Source: Pseudomonas trivialis (GTDB lineage: Bacteria > Pseudomonadota > Gammaproteobacteria > Pseudomonadales > Pseudomonadaceae). From it: a DNA stretch of 64,000 bases. Below, in pieces: positions 47,484-56,521 of this stretch. Location: positions 62,001-126,000 of the forward strand of contig NZ_JYLK01000002.1 in the NCBI RefSeq assembly GCF_001439805.1, in the 5' to 3' direction. Position 1 is the first letter of the stretch, and the number at the start of each line of letters is the position of its first letter. The translations under genes were made by a program, and so were the position numbers. Below the pieces are notes generated by a model. It was not told the DNA's origin. It saw only the letters and a list, made by a program, of their open reading frames with translations, and ran no database searches.

Positions 47484-48296
47484 ATGCCCAACGTACTCAT
47501 CACCGGCTGCTCCAGCGGCATCGGCCGCGCCCTGGCCGACACGTTTAAAAGCGCAGGCTTCGACGTGTGGGCCAGCGCCCGCCGCGCGGACGATGTCGCC
47601 GCCCTCGCCGCCGCAGGCTTGCGGGCCGTGCAGCTGGACGTCAACGACAGCGCCGCCCTGCAGCACCTGGCCGAGCAACTGGGCGAGCTGGATGTGCTGG
47701 TCAACAACGCCGGCTACGGCGGCATGGGGCCGCTGCTCGACGGCGGCACCGAGGCCATGCAGCGCCAGTTCGAGACCAATGTGTTTTCCGTTGTCGGCGT
47801 GACCCAGGCGCTGTTCCCGGCCCTGCGGCGCAGCAAGGGCCTGGTGGTGAACATCGGCAGCGTCTCCGGTGTGCTGGTCACCCCGTTTGCCGGTGCCTAC
47901 TGCGCCTCCAAAGCCGCCGTGCACGCCCTGAGCGACGCCTTGCGCATGGAACTGGCGCCGTTCGGCATCCGCGTGATGGAAGTGCAACCCGGCGCGATCA
48001 ATACCCAATTTGCGAAAAACGCCGGCGCCCAGGCCGAACAGTTGATCAACGAACAATCACCCTGGTGGCCCCTGCGCGAAAGCATCCGCGCCCGCACCCA
48101 GGCCTCACAGAACAAGCCGACACCCGCCAGCGTATTCGCGGCGCATGTGCTCAAGGCCGCGCAACAGCAACAGCCCCCGCGCCTGCTGCGCTCGGGCAAT
48201 GGCAGTCGGGTGTTGCCGTTGATGGCGGCGTTGTTGCCCAAGGGCTTATTGGAAAAAGCATTGAAGAAACGCTTTGGCTTGAATGGGAGTTTATAA
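47484..48296 (+). CDS. Short-chain dehydrogenase/reductase
   Basis: A 270-residue classical SDR oxidoreductase. The nucleotide-binding motif is TGCSSGIGRALADTF, NNAGYGG follows strand 4, Ser is in NIGSVSGV, and the catalytic YxxxK is in YCASKAAVHALS. The C-terminal 60 residues end in a basic helix. NADP or NAD dependence and substrate cannot be decided. AAAGGA precedes the ATG. It abuts the next gene with no gap, suggesting a functional pair. Confidence 0.88.
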   Translation: MPNVLITGCSSGIGRALADTFKSAGFDVWASARRADDVAALAAAGLRAVQLDVNDSAALQHLAEQLGELDVLVNNAGYGGMGPLLDGGTEAMQRQFETNVFSVVGVTQALFPALRRSKGLVVNIGSVSGVLVTPFAGAYCASKAAVHALSDALRMELAPFGIRVMEVQPGAINTQFAKNAGAQAEQLINEQSPWWPLRESIRARTQASQNKPTPASVFAAHVLKAAQQQQPPRLLRSGNGSRVLPLMAALLPKGLLEKALKKRFGLNGSL

Positions 48297-48698
48297 ATGA
48301 TCGACTACAGCGACTTTTTCGAAGAAGTGATCCAGACCCACATCGAGATCGAACAATGGTTCGCCGGTGTGGCACCGGAAGGCACACTGCAGCATTTACT
48401 GGCGCGCTTTTCGCCGGAGTTCACCATGATTGCGCCGTCCACCGGTACGCGCATGAATGCGGCCGGGGTCAATTATCTGTTTACGCGGCTCGGCGGGCAG
48501 CGCCCGGGGTTGAAGATTACCTTGAGCGAGCTGACCGGCATTGATCGGCACGCGCGCGGGGCCATCGTCAGTTACCGCGAGCATCAGGTCGATGACAGCG
48601 GCACCCAGACGGACCGCCGGGCCACGGTGGTGTTCGAGAAGCTGGCCAGCGGCGCCCTGCTGTGGCGCCATTTGCACGAGACCTACTGCCAGGCCTGA
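48297..48698 (+). CDS. DUF4440/NTF2-like small protein
   Basis: A 133-residue protein with the cone-shaped SnoaL/NTF2-like fold pattern: an N-terminal helix (DFFEEVIQTHIEIEQWFAG), LLARFSPEFTMIAPSTG, and closing strands ATVVFEKLASGALLWRHLHE. It begins directly after the SDR stop. Members may be enzymes or ligand-binding proteins. No activity can be assigned. Confidence 0.75.
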   Translation: MIDYSDFFEEVIQTHIEIEQWFAGVAPEGTLQHLLARFSPEFTMIAPSTGTRMNAAGVNYLFTRLGGQRPGLKITLSELTGIDRHARGAIVSYREHQVDDSGTQTDRRATVVFEKLASGALLWRHLHETYCQA

Positions 48699-48889
48699 TC
48701 GGCCCATTCCCCCAAGGCTGGCCCGCGCGCGCGGTCGCCAGCCCGCTCATTTCGCCGCAATACAATTTCGCTACAGAACTGAACGGGCGCTATGGGTACA
48801 GTCGCGTCCTGAATCCAGACTCAGCATCCTCAGACCCCTCTCGCGTTTGTCGTTGATCGTAGTCCGCCTCGATCCCATCACGCCCTTGG

Positions 48890-50305
48890 GTGACCCCTAT
48901 CAAGCTTTTCAGCAGATCGCGTTCGTGCCGCACGCTGTGCACCCTGTCCCTGGTGTTGATCGCCGGCTGCTCGGTCGCCCCATTGCCTGCCTTGAAACCG
49001 TCCACGCCGCAGGCCTGGCGCAACACACCGCCCGCCCTGGCGGCGCAAAAGCCCGATTTGAATCAGTGGTGGCACGCCTTCAATGACCCCGAACTCGATG
49101 CCCTGGTGGCGCGTGCCCTGCACCACAATCTGGAGGTGGGGGCGGCCATCGAGCGGTTGCGGGCCACCCGCGTGCTCAGCCGTAGCGCGCAGGCGCCGTA
49201 CCTGCCGTCGCTGGGCGTGAAAACCCACGATGCGATCAGCCCCGACACCAGCACCTCGTACTTTCTGATCGGCTTCGATGCGCAGTGGGAGTTGCCCCTG
49301 TTCGGTGCCCGGCAGAGTGCCGCGCGCCTGGCCCAGGGTCATGAAGCGCTGGTGCAGGCCGATGTGCGCAGCGTGCAAGTGTCACTGGTGGCCGAGCTCA
49401 CGCGGCAGTGGCTGGAGCTGCGTTCGGCGCAACAGGCGCAGCTCAGCCTGACCCGCCAGCGCGACACCCAGCGGGAAAAACTGACGCTGCTGCGCGTGCG
49501 CGAGCACTTGGCCCTGGCCTCGCCCGCCGAAGTGGCCGCCGCTGAAGTGGAACTGGCCCAGGCCGAGATGAGCCTGAGCGCGCCGCGTCAGTTGATCAAC
49601 CGCCATGCGCAGCAGTTGGCGCTGCTGGCGGGCCAACCCGAACCGGACGCGCGCTGGCTGCAACCGCGACCGCCGCCCACCCTTGGCTCCTGGCAACTCG
49701 ACAACCTGCCGGCGGACCTGTTGCGCACGCGCCCGGACATCGCTGGCGCCGAGGCACAGGTGCTGGTCGCCGCCGGGGAGCTGGGCATGAGCCGCGCCGA
49801 CATGTACCCACGCCTGAGCCTGGGCGCCTCGTTGCAGTGGTCGGTGAACATCGCCAGCAACCGCAAACGCACGCCCAGCGGCAACGGCATTTTCTCGGCA
49901 GGACCGGGCATCAGCATTCCGTTGTTCGACTGGGGCCAACGCGCCAGCGCCGCTCGCGCCAGCGACCACCTGCTGCAGGCCGCCCTGCTGGATTATCGCC
50001 AGGCCGTCCTGCAAGGCGTCACCCAGGTGGAAATGGCGCTGGGGGACCTGGAACAGACACGGCTGCGTGAACAGGCATCCCGCCAGGCACAGGCAGCAAC
50101 GCAAGCACGCCTGCACGCCTTGCGACAGCGCGCGCAGCTGGGGTTAATGAGCACGCTGGCGCTGGCGGGCGCCGAGGTGCAGGCGCAGCAGGCCCTGCAA
50201 CAGGCCGACGCTGCCAGCACTGAACGGGGTATCGCCTACATCGCGCTGTACAAGGCGCTTGGTGGCGCGCCGTTGCCGGCAGGCGCAATCAAGGAAGCGG
50301 ACTGA
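48890..50305 (+). CDS. TolC-family outer-membrane efflux lipoprotein
   Basis: A 471-residue outer-membrane factor of the NodT/OprM class. The lipobox is LIAGC at residues about 23-27. Two OEP repeats are visible, each with long helices (EVGAAIERLRATRVLSRSAQ; ELGMSRADMYPRLSLGASLQ) and the typical GPGISIPLFDWGQRASAARA. The start is a GTG at 48890 with a weak upstream site. It overlaps the permease start (TGATG), making it the first gene of a four-gene ABC efflux operon. Confidence 0.87.
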   Translation: MTPIKLFSRSRSCRTLCTLSLVLIAGCSVAPLPALKPSTPQAWRNTPPALAAQKPDLNQWWHAFNDPELDALVARALHHNLEVGAAIERLRATRVLSRSAQAPYLPSLGVKTHDAISPDTSTSYFLIGFDAQWELPLFGARQSAARLAQGHEALVQADVRSVQVSLVAELTRQWLELRSAQQAQLSLTRQRDTQREKLTLLRVREHLALASPAEVAAAEVELAQAEMSLSAPRQLINRHAQQLALLAGQPEPDARWLQPRPPPTLGSWQLDNLPADLLRTRPDIAGAEAQVLVAAGELGMSRADMYPRLSLGASLQWSVNIASNRKRTPSGNGIFSAGPGISIPLFDWGQRASAARASDHLLQAALLDYRQAVLQGVTQVEMALGDLEQTRLREQASRQAQAATQARLHALRQRAQLGLMSTLALAGAEVQAQQALQQADAASTERGIAYIALYKALGGAPLPAGAIKEAD

Positions 50306-51435
50306 TGGTCGCGCTCGCCCGCCTGACCCTGATCCATGAATGGCGCCGCTTCCTGCCGGCAATCATTGCCGTGGGCTTCGCCGGGTTGCTGCAATTGCTG
50401 CAGGCCGCGCTCGTGCTGGGCATCTTTGGCAGCGCCAGCGTGTATATCACCGGCTCCACGGCCGACCTGTGGGTTGGCTACCCCGGCACCCAGAGCGTCA
50501 ACCTCGGCAGGCCCATCGATGCCGGCGTGGAGATGCGCTTGCGCATGGACGCCGATGTGGTGCGGGTGGAACCGTTTCGCTGGGTCGACGCCGATTGGCG
50601 CGGCGCACGGGACACCGGCGGCGTGTCGGTGTTTGTGTCGGGTATCGACGCGGGCCCGCAAGGCCTGATGTTTGAACGCGTGCTATCGACCGATCTGCGC
50701 GCACGCCTGGACGAACCCGGCGCCGTGATCATCGACCGCGCCGACCTCGACAGCCTGGGCGTCAACCTGGGGGACGCCGCAACCATCAACGGCCATCGCG
50801 TGCGCGTGGTCGGCATCACCAGCGGCCTGCGGGCGCTGGGCGGGGTGAACGTACTGGCGTCGCTGACCACCGCGCGACAACTCGACACCACCGCGCCCGC
50901 AGACCGCATTACCTACCTGGTGGCCAAGGTGCGCGACCCCGCCCAGGCCGAAGCGGTTGCCGCCCGCCTGGGCGACGGCGCCGCGTTCGGCAGCTACGCA
51001 GTGTGGACGGCACAACAGTTCGCCCAGCGCTCGCAGTTGTACTGGATGTTCGACACGGGCGCCGGGGCCGGCGTGCTGTTTCTCGCCGCCATCGTGTTTC
51101 TGGTGGGCGCCGTGATCACCAGCCAGACGCTGGTGGCGGCGGTCGTCGGTTCAATCCGCGAATACGCCACCTTGAACGCCCTCGGCGTCGGCGTCACGGC
51201 CCTGCGCAAAGTGGTGATGGAACAGGCGTTCTGGGTCGGGGCCCTGGGCCTGCTCGGCAGTTCGCTGCTGGCCGGGCTGTTCTTCGTACTGGCCGGCTAC
51301 TACAACGTGCCACTGCAACTCTCGCCCATTGCCGCGCTGGCATGCCTGCTGCTGAGCATGACCCTGGCCCTGGTCTCAGGCCTGGCGGCCATCCGCACCC
51401 TGCGTCACGCCGACCCGGCGAGCCTTTTGAGATGA
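50305..51435 (+). CDS. FtsX-type ABC efflux permease
   Basis: A 376-residue inner-membrane permease with one N-terminal membrane segment (residues about 15-40), a large periplasmic MacB-PCD-like domain (residues about 45-230), and three C-terminal segments typical of FtsX/MacB/DevC (AIVFLVGAVITSQTLVAAVV, then AFWVGALGLLGSSLLAGLFF, then ACLLLSMTLALVSGLAAIRT). NALGVGVTALRKVV is the coupling region. The ATPase is a separate gene, as in DevBCA systems, rather than fused as in MacB. Confidence 0.87.
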   Translation: MVALARLTLIHEWRRFLPAIIAVGFAGLLQLLQAALVLGIFGSASVYITGSTADLWVGYPGTQSVNLGRPIDAGVEMRLRMDADVVRVEPFRWVDADWRGARDTGGVSVFVSGIDAGPQGLMFERVLSTDLRARLDEPGAVIIDRADLDSLGVNLGDAATINGHRVRVVGITSGLRALGGVNVLASLTTARQLDTTAPADRITYLVAKVRDPAQAEAVAARLGDGAAFGSYAVWTAQQFAQRSQLYWMFDTGAGAGVLFLAAIVFLVGAVITSQTLVAAVVGSIREYATLNALGVGVTALRKVVMEQAFWVGALGLLGSSLLAGLFFVLAGYYNVPLQLSPIAALACLLLSMTLALVSGLAAIRTLRHADPASLLR

Positions 51436-51442
51436 ACCGCCC

Positions 51443-52195
51443 ATGCGCGTCATGACCTCGGCAGCACCCTTCACCCTGCACGCCAGCGGGATCAGCAAAT
51501 CCTTTACCTCGGGACGGGTGGTAACCCCCGTGCTGCACGACATCACCCTGGCGATACGGCCGGGCGAACTGACCCTGATCTCCGGCCCGTCCGGCTGCGG
51601 CAAAAGCACCCTGCTTGCGATTCTCAGCGGTCTGCAACGGCCCGACCGCGGCAGCGCCAGCGCACTCGGGCACGACCTGGCCAGCCTCGACGCGCGCGCC
51701 CTTGAGCAGTTTCGCCTGCGACACACCGGCTTTGTGTTCCAGGGCTTCAACCTGTTTCCGGCGTTGACCGCGCTGCAACAGGTGGCGCTGCCGTTGGGCT
51801 ACCTCGGGCTGCCGGCCAGGGAAATCCAGCAACGCGCCATCGAAGCGCTGGAAGAGGTCGGCCTGGGTACGCGCCTGAAACTGCGCCCGGCCGAATTGTC
51901 CGGCGGCGAAAAGCAGCGCGTCGCGATTGCGCGGGCAGTGGCCAAGGCGCCCGAGTTGTTGTTCGCCGACGAACCGACCAGTGCGCTGGACGCCGCCAAC
52001 GGCCACATCGTGATCGACATCCTGCACCGCATCGCCCGCACCCGGGGCACCACGGTGCTGTGCGTCAGTCATGACCCGCGCTTGATCAGCAATGCCGACC
52101 GGGTGTTGACCATCGAAGACGGCCGCATCCTCAACGACACCCCTTTTCCCTTCCAGCCGGCGGCGCCCGCCGGTGCCCAGGAACCCTGCGCATGA
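51443..52195 (+). CDS. ABC efflux ATP-binding protein (LolD/MacB type)
   Basis: A 250-residue ATPase. Walker A is GPSGCGKSTLL, the Q-loop GFVFQGFNLFPALT, the signature [16 protein letters not shown], Walker [16 protein letters not shown] and the H-loop CVSHDPRL. It follows the permease by seven bases and overlaps the adaptor start by four. The ATG at 51443 or an internal ATG at codon 4 are both possible. Confidence 0.9.
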   Translation: MRVMTSAAPFTLHASGISKSFTSGRVVTPVLHDITLAIRPGELTLISGPSGCGKSTLLAILSGLQRPDRGSASALGHDLASLDARALEQFRLRHTGFVFQGFNLFPALTALQQVALPLGYLGLPAREIQQRAIEALEEVGLGTRLKLRPAELSGGEKQRVAIARAVAKAPELLFADEPTSALDAANGHIVIDILHRIARTRGTTVLCVSHDPRLISNADRVLTIEDGRILNDTPFPFQPAAPAGAQEPCA

Positions 52196-53094
52196 ACCCA
52201 CGTCTGTTTCGCCCCTGGCTGTTGTTGAGCAGCGCACTGCTGGTGCTGAGCGCCTGCTCCCGTGAAGACGTCCCGACCAGGCCCGCTGCGGCGCCCCCGA
52301 CGTACCTTGCGGTGGCGCGCGGCCGCATCGACGTGGAGGGCGGCCTGCTCAGGCTTGGCGTCACCCGTGACGGCGTGGTGGCCGAGATCAAGGCCAATGA
52401 AGGCGAGTCCGTCAAGCAGGGCCAGTTGCTCGCCACACTGGACAGTGAGGCCGCGCAACTGGCGGTGGCTGCCGCGTTGGGGGAGCAACAGCAGGTGGAG
52501 GTCCAGGCCAGGCAACTGACCAGGCAACTCACGTTCGCCGAGCAAACGGCTGCGCGCTTGAGCACGGCCGCTGCCGCCGGTGCCGGCGATAGCCAGAGCG
52601 CCGACGAGGCCCGCGAGAGCGCCGCGCGTTTACGCGACGCGCTTGAAAAGAATCAGGGCGACGCCCAGGCAGCCGCAAGAAAGTTGACGGCGGCCCGCTA
52701 CGAACTGACCCGGCGCAGCCTGCGTGCGCCCATCGACGCCGAGGTGGTGCGCCGCCTGATCCAGCCTGGCGCCGCCGTCTCCGCACAATCGGGCGCGGCA
52801 TTCGTGTTGCTGCCCAACCAGCCACGGATCGTGCGCGCCGAGCTGAATGAGTCATTCACCGGCGTGGTGATCCCGGGGATGAAGGCCGAGGTCACCGACG
52901 ACAGCGTCAACGGCTCCACGCCGCTGACCGCCCATGTTGTGCGCATCAGCTCAGTGCTGGGCAGCAGCACCCTGGAAGACGACCCCCAGGTCAGGGCCAA
53001 TATGCGCACGGTGGAATGCATACTCGCGTTTGACCAACCACCGCCGGCATCGCTACGGGTGGGGCAGCGCATGCTGGTGCGGTTTGGGCCGTAG
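52192..53094 (+). CDS. Periplasmic adaptor lipoprotein of ABC efflux system
   Basis: A 300-residue HlyD/MacA-like membrane fusion protein. The lipobox is VLSAC at residues about 18-22. A lipoyl half-motif (LGVTRDGVVAEIKANEGESV), a helical hairpin (residues about 95-175) and the second lipoyl half (LRAPIDAEVVRRLIQPGAAV) are visible, followed by a beta-barrel. It links the FtsX-type permease to the TolC-like protein. Last gene of the operon; a 135-bp repeat follows. Confidence 0.85.
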   Translation: MNPRLFRPWLLLSSALLVLSACSREDVPTRPAAAPPTYLAVARGRIDVEGGLLRLGVTRDGVVAEIKANEGESVKQGQLLATLDSEAAQLAVAAALGEQQQVEVQARQLTRQLTFAEQTAARLSTAAAAGAGDSQSADEARESAARLRDALEKNQGDAQAAARKLTAARYELTRRSLRAPIDAEVVRRLIQPGAAVSAQSGAAFVLLPNQPRIVRAELNESFTGVVIPGMKAEVTDDSVNGSTPLTAHVVRISSVLGSSTLEDDPQVRANMRTVECILAFDQPPPASLRVGQRMLVRFGP

Positions 53095-53147
53095 CTATCG
53101 GCATATGCTGCCCTGTGGCAGACGGGCCACCGTGGCAAGCCCGCTAC

Positions 53148-53282
53148 TGTGGCGAGCAGGCTTGTCCTGCGTTGGGCTGCGCAGCAGCCCCAAAACCAGG
53201 CGCTGAGGCGTATCAGGTACACCGCATTTTGCTGGATTGGGGGCGCTTCGCACCCCAACGCGGGGCAAGCCCGCTCGCCACA
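53148..53282. repeat. 135-bp dispersed inverted repeat (copy 1)
   Basis: The element begins TGTGGCGAGCAGGCTTGTCC and ends GGGCAAGCCCGCTCGCCACA, with inner arms rich in GTTGGGCTGCG and GCACCCCAAC, so it can fold into a long hairpin. It fills the gap between two convergent operons. A second copy of the same length lies at 59179-59313. A short partial (GTGGCAAGCCCGC) precedes this copy at 53132. Confidence 0.88.
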
Positions 53283-53324
53283 AAAGACCGCCGTCACAGC
53301 TTGCTCGCCACAGTTCGCCAAGGT

Positions 53325-54185
53325 TCAGTGCCGCATTGGCTTCACGATCACGGTGCAGGTAATCCCGGCCGCCAACAAAACACCCTCCGGCACCTGATCG
53401 ATATGAATGCGCACCGGCACGCGCTGGGCCAGTCTCACCCAGTTGAAGGTGGGGTTCACATCCGCAATCAGTTCCCGGCTCTCGGGGTTGTCACGGTCGT
53501 AGATGCCGCGCGAAATGCTTTCCACATGGCCCTTCAAGGTCTCGCCGCTCATCAATTGCATATCGGCGCTGTCGCCCACCTTTACATGGGGCAACTTGGT
53601 TTCTTCAAAGAAGCCGTAGACCCAGAACGAGTTCATGTCCACCACGGCCATTTTGGCTTCGCCGATGCGTGCATAGTCGCCGCGGTGCACGTTGAGGTTG
53701 GTGACGTAGCCGTCGACCGCCGCGAGCACCCGGGTGCGTTTGAGGTTGAGTTCGGCGGCCTCCAGTTGCGCCAGGGCGCGCTGGTAATCGGCCAGGGCCG
53801 CGTCGGCGATGTTGCTGGCATCGTCGCGGTTCTCTCTGGAGATCACCAGCGCGTCGAGGTCGGCGCGGCGGTGGGCGTTGACCTTGCGCATGTCCCAGGT
53901 GGCTTTGCGGGAGGCCACCAGCGACTGCGCCTGCTTGACCGCAATGCGGTAATGCTCGGGGTCGATCTGCATCAGCAGGTCGCCTTTTTTGACCAACTGG
54001 TTATCGCGCACGGGCACCTCGATCACCTCGCCGGTCACGTCGGCCGCGACGTTGATGATGTCGGCACGCACGCGGCCGTCGCGGGTCCAGGGCGTGTCCA
54101 TGTAATGCACCCACAGCGTGCGGCCAATCCAGATCGCCAGCGCCAATACCAGCAAGGTGGCGAGCAGGCTGAAAAACTTTTTCAT
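53325..54185 (-). CDS. HlyD-family efflux adaptor (AaeA-like)
   Basis: A 286-residue membrane fusion protein with an N-terminal anchor (residues about 5-25) and TPWTRDGRVRADIINVAADV, the start typical of AaeA/EmrA-type adaptors. A short helical hairpin, lipoyl halves (VRDNQLVKKGDLLMQIDP; AAVDGYVTNLNVHRGDY) and the barrel (GVLLAAGITCTVIV) follow. It is the last gene of the operon with the OMF, FUSC and DUF1656 genes and would couple the FUSC pump to the outer membrane. Confidence 0.88.
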   Translation of the reverse strand: MKKFFSLLATLLVLALAIWIGRTLWVHYMDTPWTRDGRVRADIINVAADVTGEVIEVPVRDNQLVKKGDLLMQIDPEHYRIAVKQAQSLVASRKATWDMRKVNAHRRADLDALVISRENRDDASNIADAALADYQRALAQLEAAELNLKRTRVLAAVDGYVTNLNVHRGDYARIGEAKMAVVDMNSFWVYGFFEETKLPHVKVGDSADMQLMSGETLKGHVESISRGIYDRDNPESRELIADVNPTFNWVRLAQRVPVRIHIDQVPEGVLLAAGITCTVIVKPMRH

Positions 54186-54195
54186 CGGGGCATTC

Positions 54196-54396
54196 TCAAC
54201 GGTAGATGCAGAGCGCCAGCGCGCCGAACAGGCAGACGAACAGGCTCAGGCGCAGCAACGCCGGGTGCCAGAAGAAACGGTACAGATCAAACCCCGCTAT
54301 ACAGCGATCCAGCGCCCAGGCAAGGCCCGCCGCGATCAGGAACATCAGGATGATGCTTGGCATGTAGAAGCCGTGGAACGCGATTTCACGAGGCAT
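54196..54396 (-). CDS. DUF1656 small membrane protein (AaeX-like)
   Basis: A 66-residue protein with two hydrophobic helices (residues about 10-30 and 45-64), starting MPREIAFHGFYMPSIIL. It overlaps the FUSC gene by 11 bases. DUF1656 proteins almost always sit between the pump and adaptor genes of aae-type efflux operons and are presumed accessory parts of that system. Confidence 0.88.
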   Translation of the reverse strand: MPREIAFHGFYMPSIILMFLIAAGLAWALDRCIAGFDLYRFFWHPALLRLSLFVCLFGALALCIYR

Positions 54397-56521
54397 GCAG
54401 CGGTCCTTGCGGGTCGAGCAACGAGGTGCGGATAAAGTGCAGATAGCTTTTGACCCGGCGCAGGGCCGAGGTGTCGAAGTGCGGGGCGAAGGGTTCGTCG
54501 GTGGCCTGCACGCGGCTGATCGCGTGGTCGACGGCGATCAACCCGCGCTCCAGGTTGCCGGCGTTGGGTTGCAGGAACAGGCGCATCAGCGCACGGCCCA
54601 TCACGCGGATGGCCTGGCGCCAGGGTTGGGGTTCGGCGTAGACCGGGTGCACCGGCAGCAGCGCCTGCTCGTTGCGCAACTCAATGATCGCATGGCCGAC
54701 TTCCTGCACCAGCAGCATCCAGCGCAGCAGGTCGCGCTGCACCTGCGGCTGCGCGACGGCGAGGCCGTAGGCCTGGTGCAGCAGGTCACGGCTGCGGCTT
54801 TCAAACCGTGCGGTCAGGCCCTTGAGCTTGCCGCCGATGGCATACACCACTTGCTCGCGCAGGTCCTGCTCCAGGCGACGCCACAGCCAGCGGCTGTTGG
54901 GCGGCAGGATGATCGCCCCGGCCGCCGCGCACACCAGCATGCCGATCACCATGGCCAGGTAATCGTTGATAAAGGTGTAGGGGTTGTAGACCGTGAGGTT
55001 GTCCGGCACCGAGCCGGTGCTGAAGAAAATCAGCAGGCCAAGGCCCACCCCGGCGTACTGCGGGCGTGAGGCGAGGAAGGCGCCCAGCACGATCACCGGC
55101 GCAAGCACCACGCAGAGCAGCGGGAAACCGTCGATCCAGGGGAAGATGAAGAACATTTCGACAAACCCCACCAGTGCGCCGATCAAGGTGCCGCAGGCCA
55201 TCTGGAACGCCATGCGTTTGGGGTTGGGCGTGGCGGCGGAAAGGCCGACCGTCGCGGCGGCGATCAGCGTCATGGTGGCGCCGCTGGGCCAGGCGGTGGC
55301 CACCCAGTAACTGCCCAGAACAATCAGGATGAACGCCGCGCGAATGCCCGAAGCGGCGCAGGCCAGCCAGTTGGTTTTGGGGGTGTAGGGTGCGTTCCCT
55401 TGTTCGCGCGCATGGCGATGATCGGCCAGGGACGCGTGGGTTTGCGCGTAGTTGTAAAGGTCGTCGACGAAGCGATAGAGCAGCTCGCAGGCGGTATGAA
55501 AGTCCAGGTGCTCGGCGTCGCCTGGGCTGCCCTGCTCAAAGTGCGCACGCAGGCTGCGCAGCGCAGTGGGCAGGCCTTGCCGATAGGCGCGCAGTTGCTC
55601 GGCAAGGCGTGCGGCGTCAGCACAGGTGAGGGCGCGGCCCGAGAAACCATCGAGGTGTTCCGCGAGGTCCTGCAGGCCCGGTTTGATCGCATCCACCCCG
55701 TGATCGGCGCCGCCCGCCCGCAGTCGCGCCAGCAACTGATGCAGAGCGTTGAAGCGCGTGGTGAGGCTCATGAATTCGCTGTTGAGGCGGTTGAGCCGAC
55801 CGTTGCGCCGGCGCATGTGCGGGTCTTCGAACACCGTGACGCTGCGTAGCCCTTCCAGGCCCACGGCCTCGGCGATAAAGCGCACGTTGGCGGCTTCGAA
55901 CCCATCGCGTTGGTTGCGCCCACGCAGGCCGTCGGTGACAAACAGCGCGAACACGCCAAAACGCTGATACAGCGCATTGCGCATGGCGGCGCTGGCGGTT
56001 TGCGGCAGGAGCGCGGCGCTGACCAGCGTGGAGCAAAGGATCCCCAGGGAGATTTCCAGCACGCGCCACACCGCCGCCATAAAGGCGCTGTTTGGGTGCG
56101 CCAGCGCCGGCAAGCCGACCATCGCCGCCGTGTAGCCGGCCAGCACAAAACCATAGGCGCGAAAGTTGCGGTTGCGCGTCGCGCCCGCCGTGCACAGGCC
56201 AACCCAGATCGCCAGCGCACCGAGGAACAGTTCGGTGTGCTGCGCAAACAGCGCGATCAGCAACACCATCACCGCCGAGCCGGCCAGGGTGCCGAGCAAG
56301 CGATAGAAACTCTTGGCGAACACCTGGCCGCTCTGCGGTTGCATCACGATAAACACGGTGATCATGGCCGTGCGTGGCTGCGGCAATTCCAGGCGCATGG
56401 CCAGCCACAGCGTGAGGAACGCGGCGATCAGCACCTTGAAGATATATACCCAGGTCACGCCGTCGCTGCGCGCCCAGTCGAAGAAACCACGGCGCCATTC
56501 AAGGGACTGCAGGTATTTCAT
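54386..56521 (-). CDS. FUSC-family efflux pump (AaeB-like)
   Basis: A 711-residue inner-membrane protein of the fusaric-acid resistance/AaeB family. Two halves of five to six membrane segments each (residues about 20-165 and 385-530) are separated by a large cytoplasmic loop and followed by a soluble C-terminus. LPQPRTAMITVFIVMQPQSG is the family signature. Members export aromatic carboxylic acids. It overlaps the upstream OMF by four bases. Confidence 0.9.
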   Translation of the reverse strand: MKYLQSLEWRRGFFDWARSDGVTWVYIFKVLIAAFLTLWLAMRLELPQPRTAMITVFIVMQPQSGQVFAKSFYRLLGTLAGSAVMVLLIALFAQHTELFLGALAIWVGLCTAGATRNRNFRAYGFVLAGYTAAMVGLPALAHPNSAFMAAVWRVLEISLGILCSTLVSAALLPQTASAAMRNALYQRFGVFALFVTDGLRGRNQRDGFEAANVRFIAEAVGLEGLRSVTVFEDPHMRRRNGRLNRLNSEFMSLTTRFNALHQLLARLRAGGADHGVDAIKPGLQDLAEHLDGFSGRALTCADAARLAEQLRAYRQGLPTALRSLRAHFEQGSPGDAEHLDFHTACELLYRFVDDLYNYAQTHASLADHRHAREQGNAPYTPKTNWLACAASGIRAAFILIVLGSYWVATAWPSGATMTLIAAATVGLSAATPNPKRMAFQMACGTLIGALVGFVEMFFIFPWIDGFPLLCVVLAPVIVLGAFLASRPQYAGVGLGLLIFFSTGSVPDNLTVYNPYTFINDYLAMVIGMLVCAAAGAIILPPNSRWLWRRLEQDLREQVVYAIGGKLKGLTARFESRSRDLLHQAYGLAVAQPQVQRDLLRWMLLVQEVGHAIIELRNEQALLPVHPVYAEPQPWRQAIRVMGRALMRLFLQPNAGNLERGLIAVDHAISRVQATDEPFAPHFDTSALRRVKSYLHFIRTSLLDPQGPLHAS

